Assembly (NCBI GenBank): GCA_013398615.1
Contig: VZSR01003807.1
Coordinates: forward strand, 20,963,943-21,027,942
Origin: Brachypodius melanocephalos
Taxonomy: Eukaryota > Chordata > Aves > Passeriformes > Pycnonotidae
DNA: 64,000 nucleotides
Reading direction: 5' to 3'
This document shows, one piece after another, positions 38,701-50,300 of this stretch. The notes beneath the pieces were generated by a model that saw only the letters and a program-made list of their open reading frames with translations, searched no databases and was not told where the DNA came from. A program made the translations under genes and the position numbers. Numbering within the stretch: position 1 is the stretch's first letter; every line of letters starts with the position of its first letter.

Positions 38701-40678
38701 CACTCCCCTTCCTATCTTCTAGGAGAGACATAAGGACATAAGCAGCTCAGACAGATTAGACCAAACAGATTAAGCAGGAATGACAGGAGAAATATAAAGA
38801 ACAGCTTCATATAGAAACAGCAAGTGGTGAGAAAAATGCAAAATAGGTCTTAAAAATAGGTGGTGACAGTGCATAGGCACACACTGTGGTAATTTATAGC
38901 CTTAGCTAGGCCTGAAATGATCTTCATATGTAAAATATGTTAAATCGAACCTATTGTTTAACTTGTATGTGATGCAGAGTTGCCTCCATATCATCCCTGA
39001 TTCAGCCAAAACAATTGGTATGTTTAGAGTTAGATTATGCAAAAGATTATATTTTATGTCCTGCTGCATTTAATATAAAATTGGCACATATTTCAAGTGT
39101 TTTGCTGACCACTGTGTGTTCATAAAGGCAAAGTGCAAGATGTAATAGTGCTGAATATTTCTGAAGTGGCTTGTACTAATGAAGAAAATTCTAGATATAT
39201 AAAGAGATTTTAATGTTCTGTTTCAGAATAACAAAACTATTTTCTTATAACCGCAAATCTTTCCAGGAATATGAAAACCAGTCTACGGCAGAGGCCAAGT
39301 TTGTAAAGCAGTTGGATCAGTGTGAGATGATACTGCAAGCATTTGAGTATGAAGAGTTGGAAAACACACCTGGCAGACTGCAGGATTTTTTTGATTCAAC
39401 TGCTGGTATGACATTTGGGTTTTTTTTTTTCCTCTTTCATAAATGAAATATATAATTTGCCTTTTTTTTTCTGACAGACATTCAGAGCAAGTGAGAACTA
39501 GTTATTTTGCTCATTGCTCAAGTCCCCTAATGAATATGAACATACCTAACATTTTTCTGTATGTATTAAACCTGAATTTCTTTATGCCAAATTCCTTTTA
39601 CATCACTTTTTACCTTAGAGAGAGGCTCAGCTTTCCTTACACTTGCATGTGTGTAAGGATCTCCCTGAAACATCAGAGTCTTCATTTAGGAGTCTTCAGT
39701 GTTCATCAGTGCTCTGACAGCAGCTTGTTTGTACTCTGTAAGTGTTTCAGGAACCAGTGAAGTAGAATTTGTTATCCCCATGTGAGCTGAGTGGCCAGCC
39801 CAAGATTCCTGTCAGAACCACCTCAGTGAAATGATTAAGTTGCAACTGTGTTACTTTTTATTCTAGCAACTGCTTTTCTTTTGCAAAATACACTGGTAGT
39901 TGAAAGCAGATTTAGGTAAAATGATAAACTTTATCATTTTGGCAAGGTAGTTGAACACCAGAGAAGGGCTGCAACTGACTCATCCTGTCCTGGAAAAAAA
40001 ACTAGGGATAGACAAACTCCAGGAATAAGAAGACCAGCAGTCACCAAACAGAGTCCCTGGCAAGTCCCATTTATACTCTGGTGACTCCCCAGGGAAATAA
40101 TAATCTCTCTGGAAAATGTAAGCCTTTGATTAGCAAAGGGAAAAAAAAGTACAACATGGACGAAGCTTGTAATGCATTATTTTCTAACTGACACCTTTGC
40201 TCCCCTACCGGAATTCAACAGCTTAAATTGAGCTGGTGTCTGTGTAGAGCCTACAGCCTATACCCTAAATGCTCCTGTAACTAGAGTTGTTTCTTGTAGC
40301 ATGATACGTAGTACCAGATTATCTTGGTCAGGGTGCATCCCCTTTTCAGCTCTTAAGTGTCTAATAGAGCACAAAATACAAGCTTTTTGTGAAGAAAGGG
40401 TGTAACTACACTTACTCCATAGTTGGATTGAACTGGGAGCATTTGCTTTCCTAAAAGAATAATCTGACATTCATTCTGAGTCTAAAGTGACATCCCTGCT
40501 ATCATTCCAATGATATGATATCATTTCACAGGTGGCAAAATGAGAGTGTTTTTCATTGACGTTCACTTTCTTTTGTTTTGCAGGGAAGTTTGTTCACCCA
40601 GAAATACTCCAGCTTGTATCTCTGATTAACAGAGAAAGGACAAAAAAAATAGCTGCTACATCTCATCCAGATTCCTGA
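31618..40678 (+). CDS. HDDC2: HDDC2, HD domain-containing 5'-deoxynucleotidase (complete, six exons)
   Basis: Coding exons are 31618-31677, 32198-32319, 33207-33309, 35530-35598, 39267-39405 and 40584-40678. They sum to 588 nt (195 residues plus TGA), every intron is GT-AG, and the frame is kept across every junction. The product closely matches vertebrate HDDC2 (human about 204 residues; the N-terminus here is slightly shorter). HD-fold metal ligands are visible: His41 (in SDHMYR), His69-Asp70 (in LVHDMAE) and Asp135 (in QLDQCEM). Glu73 and Asp78 match catalytic-site positions of the bacterial relative YfbR. The family removes phosphate from deoxynucleoside 5'-monophosphates using a divalent metal. 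The start is the ATG in the CpG island just before the conserved LLSFLRLLGQLK helix; the frame is open further upstream but that part shows no family similarity. TPD52L1 converges on it from the right. Identification is very secure; enzymatic role is by family. Confidence 0.97.
32127..32186 (+). mobile_element. CR1 LINE 3' tail adjoining HDDC2 exon 2
   Basis: GGTTGGACTCGATGATCTCT, a CCTTTTCCAG run, then ACTGATTCTGTGATTCTGTG: a clear CR1 3' terminus. It ends about 11 nt before HDDC2 exon 2, so it occupies the place where the intron 1 branch site and pyrimidine tract must lie. Confidence 0.9.
32198..32319 (+). CDS. HDDC2: HDDC2 coding exon 2
   Basis: Residues 21-60 plus two bases of Arg61. It starts RVPRTGWVYRNV and contains SVSDHMYRMA, which supplies the first metal-binding histidine (His41). 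The donor is GTGAGA. The acceptor (GGCGCAG) sits about 11 nt after the end of a CR1 LINE tail, so the upstream intron signals are largely repeat-derived. The 122-nt length keeps frame with exon 3, which supplies the last base of Arg61. Confidence 0.95.
33207..33309 (+). CDS. HDDC2: HDDC2 coding exon 3 (HD motif)
   Basis: Residues 62-95, including LALVHDMAECIVGDIAP with the His69-Asp70 metal pair, Glu73 and Asp78. This is the most conserved stretch of the protein. The acceptor is TTGTCAG after a pyrimidine-rich run, and the donor is GTATGA. The exon ends on a codon boundary (phase 0). Confidence 0.97.
33310..35529 (+). other. HDDC2: HDDC2 intron 3
   Basis: About 2.2 kb. Holds an exon-like segment after a TTTGCTTTACAG acceptor at about 34528, the 30-A tract, and a locally GC-richer patch at about 35000-35340. 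No repeat family recognised. Confidence 0.85.
34624..34653 (+). repeat. Poly(A) tract, 30 A, HDDC2 intron 3
   Basis: Uninterrupted run of 30 A, flanked by a short T-rich stretch to the right. The sequence to its left has no AATAAA, so it does not look like the tail of a processed pseudogene. Confidence 0.98.
35530..35598 (+). CDS. HDDC2: HDDC2 coding exon 4 (69 nt, frame-neutral)
   Basis: Twenty-three codons (residues 96-118) with LSEDLRKEVYELWE, matching the helical linker of vertebrate HDDC2. The acceptor TTTTTTCAG and donor GTAAGT are both strong. The exon begins and ends on codon boundaries, so skipping would remove 23 residues without a frameshift. A 30-A tract lies 0.88 kb upstream and a 29-T tract 0.11 kb downstream. 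Confidence 0.96.
35599..39266 (+). other. HDDC2: HDDC2 intron 4
   Basis: The largest HDDC2 intron (about 3.7 kb). Starts with the 29-T tract; otherwise AT-rich, with no recognised repeat or gene. Confidence 0.85.
35709..35737 (+). repeat. Poly(T) tract, 29 T, HDDC2 intron 4
   Basis: Uninterrupted run of 29 T beginning 111 nt after HDDC2 exon 4. It is complementary to the 30-A tract in intron 3 about 1.06 kb upstream. Confidence 0.98.
39267..39405 (+). CDS. HDDC2: HDDC2 coding exon 5
   Basis: Residues 119-164 plus one base of Gly165. It contains AEAKFVKQLDQCEMILQA, supplying the last metal ligand Asp135, and GRLQDFFDSTAG. The acceptor is TTTCCAG and the donor GTATGA. It follows the longest HDDC2 intron (about 3.7 kb). 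Confidence 0.97.
39406..40583 (+). other. HDDC2: HDDC2 intron 5
   Basis: About 1.2 kb with good GT-AG boundaries. Nothing else recognised. Confidence 0.85.
40584..40678 (+). CDS. HDDC2: HDDC2 coding exon 6 and stop
   Basis: Completes Gly165 and encodes the last 30 residues (KFVHPEILQLVS onward), ending in HPDS and TGA at 40676-40678. The acceptor TTTTGTTTTGCAG has a strong pyrimidine tract. The C-terminal tail is less conserved than the core, as is usual for this family. Confidence 0.95.
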
Positions 40679-40702
40679 AGTGTTCCTAAATGCTGTAGCC
40701 AT

Positions 40703-40708
40703 AATAAA
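40703..40708 (+). terminator. HDDC2: HDDC2 polyadenylation signal AATAAA
   Basis: Canonical AATAAA 25 nt after the stop codon, followed within about 35 nt by T-rich sequence suited to cleavage and polyadenylation. If used, the 3' UTR is only about 45 nt. No other AATAAA with good downstream context was noticed close by. Confidence 0.75.
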
Positions 40709-40729
40709 TACTTTGGTTTATATTCTGGT

Positions 40730-42430
40730 CATTATTTTTTCTCCTCTAACATCACTGATTCTGCTGGCAGATGTTTTTCTTGTGCATTCACTCCTGAGAA
40801 TCCCAGCACCACGTAGAGAGGAGCAGGTAGTGTAGTTGCCTCCCAGATCAGAGGTTGTGTCAGGGAACAAAGAATTAGTATATTTGGGGTTTTCCTTCTT
40901 TTCAATCAGCTTCTGATTAATGCAGTCTCAGTTACAAATAGATTCTCCACTGGGGAGAATCAGGTATGTTTAAAAATTAGTTGATTGCAATCTAATCTGT
41001 TCACGTAGTGCACTGTGTGGGGCAGATGGTCTTGTTCTGTGAATTTCTAAATATGTATGGGTTTAAGTACCTTCAAAATGGGCTAATATCCATGCAGTGC
41101 TACACAGAAATGAGACCAGTGGGCATGTGTCTGTAGAAGCTGTTGGCTGAGCTTAGAGATGAGATTTCTTTGGAGTGCATAAGGCTTAAGTGATGGTGCA
41201 TAAAACTGATAATCTCACTAATTACATTTTCTCGATATCTCCTTCGTTTCATACAGCTTTTCCCCTGTTCATGTCTTGTATCAGGGAATGGTGCCAGTAT
41301 TTCCGTAAGGTCTATATTCCTGACTCCCCCTTGCCCCAGACTGGCAGTTTTACAGACTTCTTCACAGGTAATTGATAATCACAGAACACTTGACGTTGGG
41401 AGGGACCTTTGGAGTTTGTGCAATCTAATGCAGAAGCCTGTACAGCCAGGTAAAGCTGGCTCCCTTCTTCAGGCTGTCACACTCTGGTACCAGTTCTGCC
41501 ATAGGTGAGTTTCTGGCAGAAGTAGACTCTAAAGTAGAAGTACAGAATGTTTGTGAAGTAAAGCTGTGTTGGTGGTAAATGCCATAATGAGACCAGTGTC
41601 TGCACACCCAGCTGCCAAGTTGTGTCCAGCTGGAGATGAAAGCAATGCCATGATTATCAAATAAGCAAAATTTGCACCTGGAAAAATTACGTGGTAGAGA
41701 CCTGGAGTTCTCTTCTCTGTCTTCTGCCTCATGTCACGTGAAACAGCATAAAACTAATTTCAACTCTCATACCCTTTAAAGGTACGTAATGTATCTGAAC
41801 ACACATTTTCAGGCACCGTGACTCAGGAAATGGTTTCTTTATGCAAACCTCAGGGGCCTGATTGAAGCTCACAAAGCGTTCTGCGGCTGGTGCCTTTCCT
41901 AGAGCACAGAGTGCTGTGCAGAGATACTGGGAACTTCTTGCCTCACTGGCTGGTACTGTGCACAGAATCTGTAGAGGGTATTGGTCTGGTTCAGAGGAGA
42001 TGCCAGATGCCTGCTCTGCTCAGGAACGCCCCAGGGCAGCAGTCATGCCCTGTGGCAGCCCTGGAAGAACAGGTTGTGCTTTGCTGAGCTGATTAGTGGT
42101 TCTTGGCAACAGCTTGTCATACTGCAGAGGGGGATGGAGTGGGTCCCACCGAGCTTCTGCCAGCATTTTTATTCCACCTAGATGCACACAAACCATAGTG
42201 TCCATTAGTTTGCATTGAATGCTGAATGTGAAAGAGCTACAGATGCATAGAAGGGCAGAATTGAGAACATTCTTGACAAACCAAAAAAGTGGCCTTGAAG
42301 AGATGGTTGGTAGAAACATACCCAGCACAAATACTACCCTAAGCAGGAACAGTCCATTCCTGCAGGGCAGGAGGAGGCTTCCTTATTCTGCAGGGGATTG
42401 AGGGAACAGCATGGAACCCCAGGCACAGTA
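40730..42430. other. HDDC2-TPD52L1 convergent gap
   Basis: The space between the two 3' ends. Contains one antisense CR1 fragment (41375-41455), with another directly to its right. No coding sequence supported. Confidence 0.6.
41375..41455 (-). mobile_element. CR1 LINE 3' fragment, antisense
   Basis: ATCACAGAACACTTGACGTT and GGGAGGGACCTTTGGAG are the reverse complement of the CR1 3' end. Short and diverged. It lies in the HDDC2-TPD52L1 gap. Confidence 0.75.
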
Positions 42431-42523
42431 ATCATAGAATGGTTTGAGGTGGAAGGGACCTTAAAGATCATCTAGTTCCAATTCCCTTGTCAGTGGCAGA
42501 GACACCTTCCACTAGGTTGCTCA
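42431..42523 (-). mobile_element. CR1 LINE 3' fragment, antisense
   Basis: ATCATAGAATGGTTTGAGGT, GGAAGGGACCTTAAAGATCA and CAGAGACACCTTCCACTAGG are the reverse complement of a CR1 3' end. It starts just downstream of the TPD52L1 poly(A) signal and lies in the same orientation as that gene. Confidence 0.9.
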
Positions 42524-42559
42524 GTACTACTGGCAAACAGAATTAAAACAGCACAAAGG

Positions 42560-44235
42560 GTAAAAGAGTAAGAGAGAAATTTATTTTTAATTAGAATATC
42601 AAGAACTTCATTTACACAAACTAAGTTGTCAGTTAATACCTTCCACTTTAAATAAAGTCACATTTATGCACAAAACCACATAAAATATGCTAGAAAATTG
42701 TCACAAGAATACTAGAAAAGCTATTAGATTTGTTTCCATGCTAAAAATCACACTAAAGAGGCATGTGATATAAATTTCCAAAGTTAACTTATGCCCAGTA
42801 GAACATTACAAAAGGACTTTCAACTTTGTAAAAACTAACAAAAGCCGCACAAGAAAAAATGAAAATCACTTAAAGCCACGTTTTCTCACAAAATTTTAAG
42901 CAGTCTGAAATGTCAAACTCACTAACACTGATTTGAAGCTTTGGCGTATGCTCAAAAAATGCATCCATTTTCAAAGCAGCCAGGCTCTTTTCCATCCTGT
43001 TTACTGATAACGTTGTGCCTACCTCAGCATGTGATGGTGGGCTGAGCAGCGCAACATGCGGACTGGCACGTGCTCACTACACAGCAAGACAGTGTCACAA
43101 ATGTGCTGCTCTTTCCTCAGAAAACAGGTTAAAAGAATGCAATTCAGAAAACATGCTGAATCAAAGCTGAGAGATGTCTGGCTCTTGGTGATTGAGCAGA
43201 GATAATGCGGTTGGTGGAATTACATCCTGGAGCGAAGCACAACAAAAGTTGACACCAAAGGTGAAATTCTTACTCATTCTGTGCATTGTCAGGTAACAGG
43301 GTCTATGCTAGCAGCTCTGAAGGCATAGGCTCTCTAACCTATGGCACATCTGAAGCCAAATATTGGGTTTGTATTCTTTCACTTAAGGCTGTATCTTGAC
43401 AGAGGCTCATAAATATATCTTCCCTTGGTTTTGAGGGGAAGATACGGAGGCAAAAATATTAAAGGTTCCCTCCACTCCACTTGGTTTTCTAATTAATTTT
43501 ACTGCCAAGTCTTACCAAACCAATGAGAGCAAGCAATGGTGCACATTTTAAAACTGAAACTTTCCCAGCCAAAATGACCATCTGAAATCAGCAGCTGTGA
43601 TAGGTTGTTTCTGTATGAATAACCAGGTGTCTCTTCCTGCCCTCCTTAACTCTGCTGCCTAACGGGTGTAGGGCAATGCCAGACTGTACCACTGAAGGAG
43701 AAACAGCTTTTTGTGACACTAAGTGATTTTAATTCTGTTAGGAAAGAGATGATGTACAGATACTCCTGAGCAAAGGGCACCTGGTATCGGTGGTAGACAG
43801 CTGGTGTATGGGCTACTGCTGGCAGTTGACTGCTTTGCACAGGTCTAGGTCCATCTGTCTGATGTGGCACTGAGAGGGAAGCCAGAAACCAACAGATAGA
43901 AAAGAGTAAACCAAAATAAATAAGCAACAGAGACTGGGAGATTGTTATAGGGATATTACATGTAACTGGAACACTATTCAGTCACTTAACACAGAATTTA
44001 GTGCATCATAGCCAATGACTTGCGTGTGGTTTTGATGATGTACAAAATATCTGCGATAAAATGGCCCATCTGAAATAGAAATAGAGAGAGGAAACATTTC
44101 TCCAACACAAGGCCAGGATGGCAATTTTCCAAAGCTGACAAAACCTTGTTGCACAAGTTGTGTGTTGAGGGCGAGCTGAAAATCACTGGGCAAGTCTCTG
44201 AGGAGAGGCATGTGGGGCTCAGGAGGATCTGCTGT
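42560..44235 (-). other. TPD52L1: Probable TPD52L1 3' UTR
   Basis: About 1.7 kb between the TPD52L1 stop and the first minus-strand AATAAA with good downstream context. AT-rich, with no credible coding sequence on either strand. The length is an inference from the signal position; an earlier cleavage site cannot be excluded. Confidence 0.55.
42580..42585 (-). terminator. TPD52L1: Candidate TPD52L1 polyadenylation signal AATAAA
   Basis: TTTATT on the + strand reads AATAAA on the - strand. The next 20-60 nt downstream (42565 to 42525) are T- and GT-rich on the minus strand, as expected for a downstream element. It lies just before a same-orientation CR1 fragment. Confidence 0.6.
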
Positions 44236-44367
44236 TTAACACTGAAGCTCTTCTTCACTTTCAGGGAGTCGGGTGCCAGCAAGGGAGCTCTGAGCACTGG
44301 CATGGGCTGTAGAGCTGAGAACCTCTTCAAAACTGCCTCCTGTGTGGCTTGTTCCACCAACCTTGGT
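44236..44367 (-). CDS. TPD52L1: TPD52L1 terminal coding exon
   Basis: Forty-three codons and TAA (44238-44236). It begins TKVGGTSHTGGSFEEVLSS, continues AHASAQSSLAG and ends EEELQC. The acceptor is CTTATTTCAG. The C-terminal EEELQC is typical of TPD52L1. Confidence 0.96.
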   Translation of the reverse strand, partial: TKVGGTSHTGGSFEEVLSSTAHASAQSSLAGTRLPESEEELQC

Positions 44368-47300
44368 CTGAAATAAGGCAAATAGAGAACAGCAAGTTCC
44401 TCTGCTCACACTGAAACGAATCCCCTTTCCAATCCACCGTATGGCCAAGGAGAGCAGGGAACTACTCAGGCAGAGAACACGTAGGGATGGGTTTTTCCTC
44501 ATAACAGCAGCTATAAAACCAGTCAAATAAAGCAAATTCTTTACTCCACAATTTCTAAACTAAGCTGCCATCATAAAATCTGACAGTGGCATGTCTCATA
44601 TGCCTAAAGGAACCAGTCCCTAAGTAGATCACAGGTAGGATCCTAGACCCTAGCAGTAAACCCAATGTGGTTGTTTACCAGAGTAGCTCACACTGGTTTC
44701 ACTGGGGTTTTTTCCAATTCTATGCAGGCTGGATAAGAGATGGATACTAAAATGAACTGCTTCATTTGCTGAGTGGCCCACATGCCAGCTCTGGCAACAC
44801 AGCTGCTCCCAAAATACATAAACCATAGTGGGATTTTGGACAGAAGAAATGTAGTAACCAAAGAACAAACCCTGAATCCCTTCAGGCACTTGTAGCTGCC
44901 TAGATACTGGTATATAAAACTGCCAGTGGCATTTTCATGGGGGAAGGCGGGAAAGAGATACCAAAATACATTAATCAAACATATCCAATGTGCTTGCACA
45001 TCTACTTCCAGAATGCTTCAGGTCACTGAATTTGTAATAAGTATTAAAAATCAGTAAGACTAAATTATTGAAAATGAAGTTTCCTAACAAAGATAGAGCT
45101 GTATCTAAAGATTTGGAAATTATCAAAACTAAGTGATGAAGAGACAAAGCTGTTGTGATTAGGTTGTTTTGGTAGGAGAACATTATTTTGTGGCTTTGCT
45201 TGCTGATATGCCCATTCCAAGTTAATTCAAGCCTGTAAATAGGACAAAACCTTTTACTCCATCCTAGAACTGCAGCAGAACTCAAAGACAAGCTGACATA
45301 TTTCCAACCTCTCAACCACCGAATGCTTAGGAAGATTATTTTAATTAAATGAACTTTGTGTTCTAAGCTTCCAAAGGGTTAATCCTATGTAATCTTGTTT
45401 CTTTAGCTAGCACAGCTTGAAAGTCCAATAAAACATTTAATTCATCAGAGTTCAGATTTTCAGAAAAGTTGAAAAGAATGAGGCACCCTGGTCCTGTTTG
45501 AGTTCCAGGGGAAAATGAACTAATATAATCTCCCAAGAAAGCTGGAACCCAAAGTCCAAATTCCAAGAGCAAATAAAATCCAATTTAAAATTTGACTTCT
45601 GAATGTTATGAAACCTGAACATCAGTTTTGGCAAACTGCAGAACACTCTGGGATCACTGAAGATTTGTAGCTGATATGGGAGTTGGAAAGATGATGAGAC
45701 TACTGCTGTTCTTTTTTCAGGGGCCTCTCTGGGTAGTTCTCCACTTTTTGACACCACAACAAAACCCTAGAATTGAAGGGTAAATCCGTGATTTCTTCCC
45801 CAATCCCCTGGTCTTCCTAATCTTGCAAGCCTTGTAACAGAGGTAGGAAAAAGGAGGAGCAATGCTGAGACATTCCCATTTGTCCAAAGTCTGCCCTAGT
45901 GGCATGCTAGATCAATGACTTCAGCTTCCCTTCCCCATTCGCACAAGGAAAAGGAAGGATGGAAGGAAGGATGGAAGAAAAGAAAAAGAAAATACAGAAA
46001 GAAACTATTTTGAGAAAATGTCAGTGAGTTTGCAAGATAGACAATGAAGGTTTCATGAGGTGTGGAGGATTATTTCAGACTCAAAACTTACTGTATTGTC
46101 CTGCTTAATTACAGATTTCTTAAAGGATGATCTAAGAGCACTCTGAACACAACAGGCTGAGCTGGCATGACAAACAGACTCCTCCAGAACACCTTTGCTT
46201 AATCAACAAAATAAGATCAGGCTCCTCAAGCAGATCACTGTGAGAGGAAATGGTCTTCAGAGCTCTACAGTTTGAATTACCTTTTTCTATTTTCTATTTC
46301 TGAATGACACATTGAGATGACTGGGAACAGACACTATTTTTATCACCACTATTTTTGGCATTTCTGATACCACTTGCTTACTTTTGCAGGCATCAGAAAT
46401 AATTTCTTAGCAACAAAGCAAAGGAAAACAATTTCTTTGCATATTGCCTTCATTCTCCATTAGTGCCCTTGCACTACCGTGAAATTCTTGATGGAACAAA
46501 TTCAATCAGTCTCCTGTACAAATGATAGAGACAACTAAGCTGTCACACTTTAACACACACAGGTATGCAAACTCTGCCAATAACTTTTACCTTAAGGCTT
46601 GTGACAGTGGTTTCAACCTTCTCCTCAAACGATTTGAAAGTTGGAGAATTCCTAGGAGAAAAGAGAAAGTTGAAGGGAGGAAAAAGAGTCAGCTGCCAAC
46701 ATCATGAGATAACTCCACAGTTTGATCAGTTCTTACCAGGACAACGCTGCCAGCACAGAATGAAGGCTGGCTGGAAGCACAGGGCTATGAACACTGACTT
46801 GTGCTCTGTCAGTCAAATCCAATTATGGTAATCGGATGAGTATTTTTTAGCTACAAATTTTCAAAAGCAGAACTTGCCTAGTAATTGAAGCCAAATGATA
46901 ACTGGCCTGCCTACTCTATGATACCTTTGTCATGTTCTCAGAAAAACCACCAAACAATGCTGCCTGTAATGCTGCTTTTCTATGGCTTTCTCCATTTGTA
47001 TTGTTGCTGTAAAGAAATAAACATTTTTTTTCAGCTGATGAGCAAGTTCATAACCTACATTATTAAAAAGATGCCAAGTTTAATGTCCTAAGGCTGGGAA
47101 GAAGGAGATTAGAACCACATGGGATGTAGGTCCCAAATGCCTTTGAGGAATCCTGCCCCTGCCCCTGCAGGTGCCCTGTGATTTTGTGACTGCTGCTTTC
47201 AAAGACAAAGACTTTAGACTGTGTTCCTAAGGTGCCTCTCTGATTAAGCTACAGTTTTCTCTGTGTTCACCCAGCATAAAGGAGACTTGGACAAGTCTGA

Positions 47301-50300
47301 AGTGAATGAAGGGGACCTTCTTCTGGTTCTCTGCTCCTTGCTTGGCACCTGAGAGCTCATTTACAGCATACATTATGCTTCATAATTAGTGAATACTCAG
47401 AAAGCACCGTTGTCCAGCACAGTTCCCGGTTCTGCAAATACATTTATATCATATCCCTCATCAGGCTCAATTAAAATAACCTCAATTTAAGGGAAGGGCA
47501 AACAGAAGGCAATTGAAAAAATAATGAAAATTTAGTTTCTGTTATTTAGATGACAATTTTTTTCATAGGGCAAGAAGAGTCAAAAGGAGAGAGAAACTGA
47601 GTTTTATAACTTACATTTGATCTGTAGGTCACATTGGTGAATGCTTGCCTTAAACTACCCACCTGCTGAAGCTGAATGAATTAGCATCCACCATTTAGTT
47701 GTGAGTTTGTTTTTCATGCATGCTTGGCACAGAGTGGGGACAGTCCTGTACTTAGAGGCCAAGGGAGTAAAAAGAAAGCTGGATACTACTTTTATTGAAA
47801 ACAGTCAGAGCTTTACTTGAACAGACGTCAATATTTGGCTGCAGTCAAGTAAAGCATGATTACAGCCATTAAAATATGAAAGCATTCATGTAAAATCCCT
47901 CCACAGGAGCATGGTCCAAAGCCTGTTGGAGTGGAAAGCATCTCTGACGTTAATGGGCTTTGGATGATGTTCTAGAGACAGCAAAACAACTGAATTTCAG
48001 ATTCAGTAATACAAACCTGATAATAGTCAGCTACCCAAACACATCTCAGAACGGCTTCATTTACTCAAAGGCTCGTACATGAGATTAAGCAGTTAATACA
48101 ATTAAAATAAAAAAAAAACCCCACAGCTAGCCTGTCCTGCAGCCCTCATCTACATGAATAACCTTAATTGATTGAAGTGAGACTACTCATCTAACTAAAA
48201 ACTGCAGGATCAGGATCAAAGTATGCAAATCCCCCCTCATTACTCTGTTGAACATCACCACAGCAAATAGAATGTGGGTAGCACATTACCTCATTGCAGG
48301 CATGCTTATGGAATGGCGAATAGAATAGCTGTGGGATGAAAGCAAAACATTAGAAAAAAAGCTGTAAAATCTAATTTCCAATATTATTATAATGTATTTT
48401 TTTAACTTAGCTTTAGATGTGCGTATACATATTTTCAAGAGTACTGGTATTCTTCTTCTCCTGACAGCAAGGGCTTGTCAAACTCCAGCTTGCTCTCAGC
48501 ACTAAAGATCTTACCACAACATTTTCATGTCAACTGACCAGCAATGGGACTCAAAAGAATGATGCAAAGCAGCTCCTGGCAAAACCCATTTAAATGGTGC
48601 AGACCCCAGCTATTTACAAGGACTAAGCAGACCCAAGCTATTTACAATGAGAGGGGTACAGAGAGCCACCTCTGTGTCCTGCGGTGACAGAGGACGAGCT
48701 CTGTGTTATGCAGGTTTGTGCATATCAACAGAGGTGGTTCAGCTGACTCCCAATCTCAAAAGCCTCCTGCACAAATGATTACCTAAACAAGAAGTTTCTT
48801 CAGCCACAGAAGCAGCACTCTCACTTCTCAGCACCCCTCCAGGACATTTCGCTTCCTCCTTCACTACTCAACTTTACAAAAGGTATGGAGATATTTCCCA
48901 CAGCTCTCGTCCAGCTCTCCTCATGCCACTTCCCTCCTCAGACTTCCCAGAAGCAGGAGTATTGGAAGGTTGCAAGCAGAGGATGGCACCTCTGCATTAC
49001 TCAAAGATCCCCAAATCATGCTGCACACCTTTAGACCTACAGATGCCACCCACGCAGACTGCTTGACTTACATGAGCCAAATGCTCCCACCTGAGACACC
49101 ATCTCTGCTTTCATAGTATCACCTGTTCCCTGCTGCAGGGAAGCATCAAGCCTGGTGCAAATAAAAACCTTTATCTGAAGCTCAAGAACTTTCCATAAGC
49201 ACATTTAGATCTGAGCGCTTTAAGTAAAGTGTGTGATACAAGAGTGTGTCTTTTTCCAAAAATCCCTGCATTGCTACTTTCAGTGTTGACTGACAGCTGC
49301 AGCCTGGTCTGACTGAGAACAGGGAGAGCTTTACTGTAAGGATCACCAACACTTGGCAGCAAGCAAAGCATGATTATAGCATTTAAAAATGAAAGCTGTC
49401 ATACAAACAGCACACGTGTTTGTTTTAAACTATACAAAAACAGAGCAACACTGAGTCTATATATAGATTTGTTTTTCCAGATTAAAGAGTCAGAAATGAG
49501 GATTGGGAAGGGAGGGAAGAGCTATTTGGCAAGCAGGTGGAATAGTGAGATCTAATACAAATTGGTTGCTGTTGTGTATATTTTAAGGCTTCTGCTAACA
49601 TCAGATAGACAAGAACTGACAGCAGACAATGCTAATGTTTCATGTTTAATTTTTCACATAATTTTTAAGACTTATGAAAGATTAGCCCAAATATTTTGCA
49701 AGTGCAGCAAATCTTTAACAATTCTCATTAAATTAAGCAAGCGTCCTTGCCATTTAAGTTTTGCAACCTGCAACAAATAGGCAAAAATAGAGTTTGGAAG
49801 TATTTCAGAATAGACTGCTCCTCTTCTAATAGCAAAACATTCCAAATATAAAGGTTTAAGTCAGAAGATTAAATTTACACAGCTGAGAGATGCCACATGA
49901 CAATCCAAATATTAAGTGCTTATTTTTTTGAGTTCTCATATTTTAATTTCTCTGAAGAGGTAAGAAATATTTTAATTTCTCTATAGAGGTAAGAAGGCAA
50001 GTTATAGAAACAGTGGTAAATCTTTTAGTACAAGCCTGAAACATTAAGCTTTTTTTAAGGATACAAGTCTGTGATAGTGATCACTGCAGAGAATAGACAT
50101 CCTTCTAGCCAGAGGTCGGTAAATATTGCATTTTAGTGTCATGTCAGAGTGAGTTAAGAAGGTCAATCTATGCTGTACTTTGAAGTTTACTCAGTGAAGT
50201 TAGAGTCCTTGTTAGGATAACTTAGCTGAATGGAAAAATTCTCTTGAGCTTTTCAATGCACTGAAGATACTACAAGGCCAGAGGGACTGGCAGGACATTC

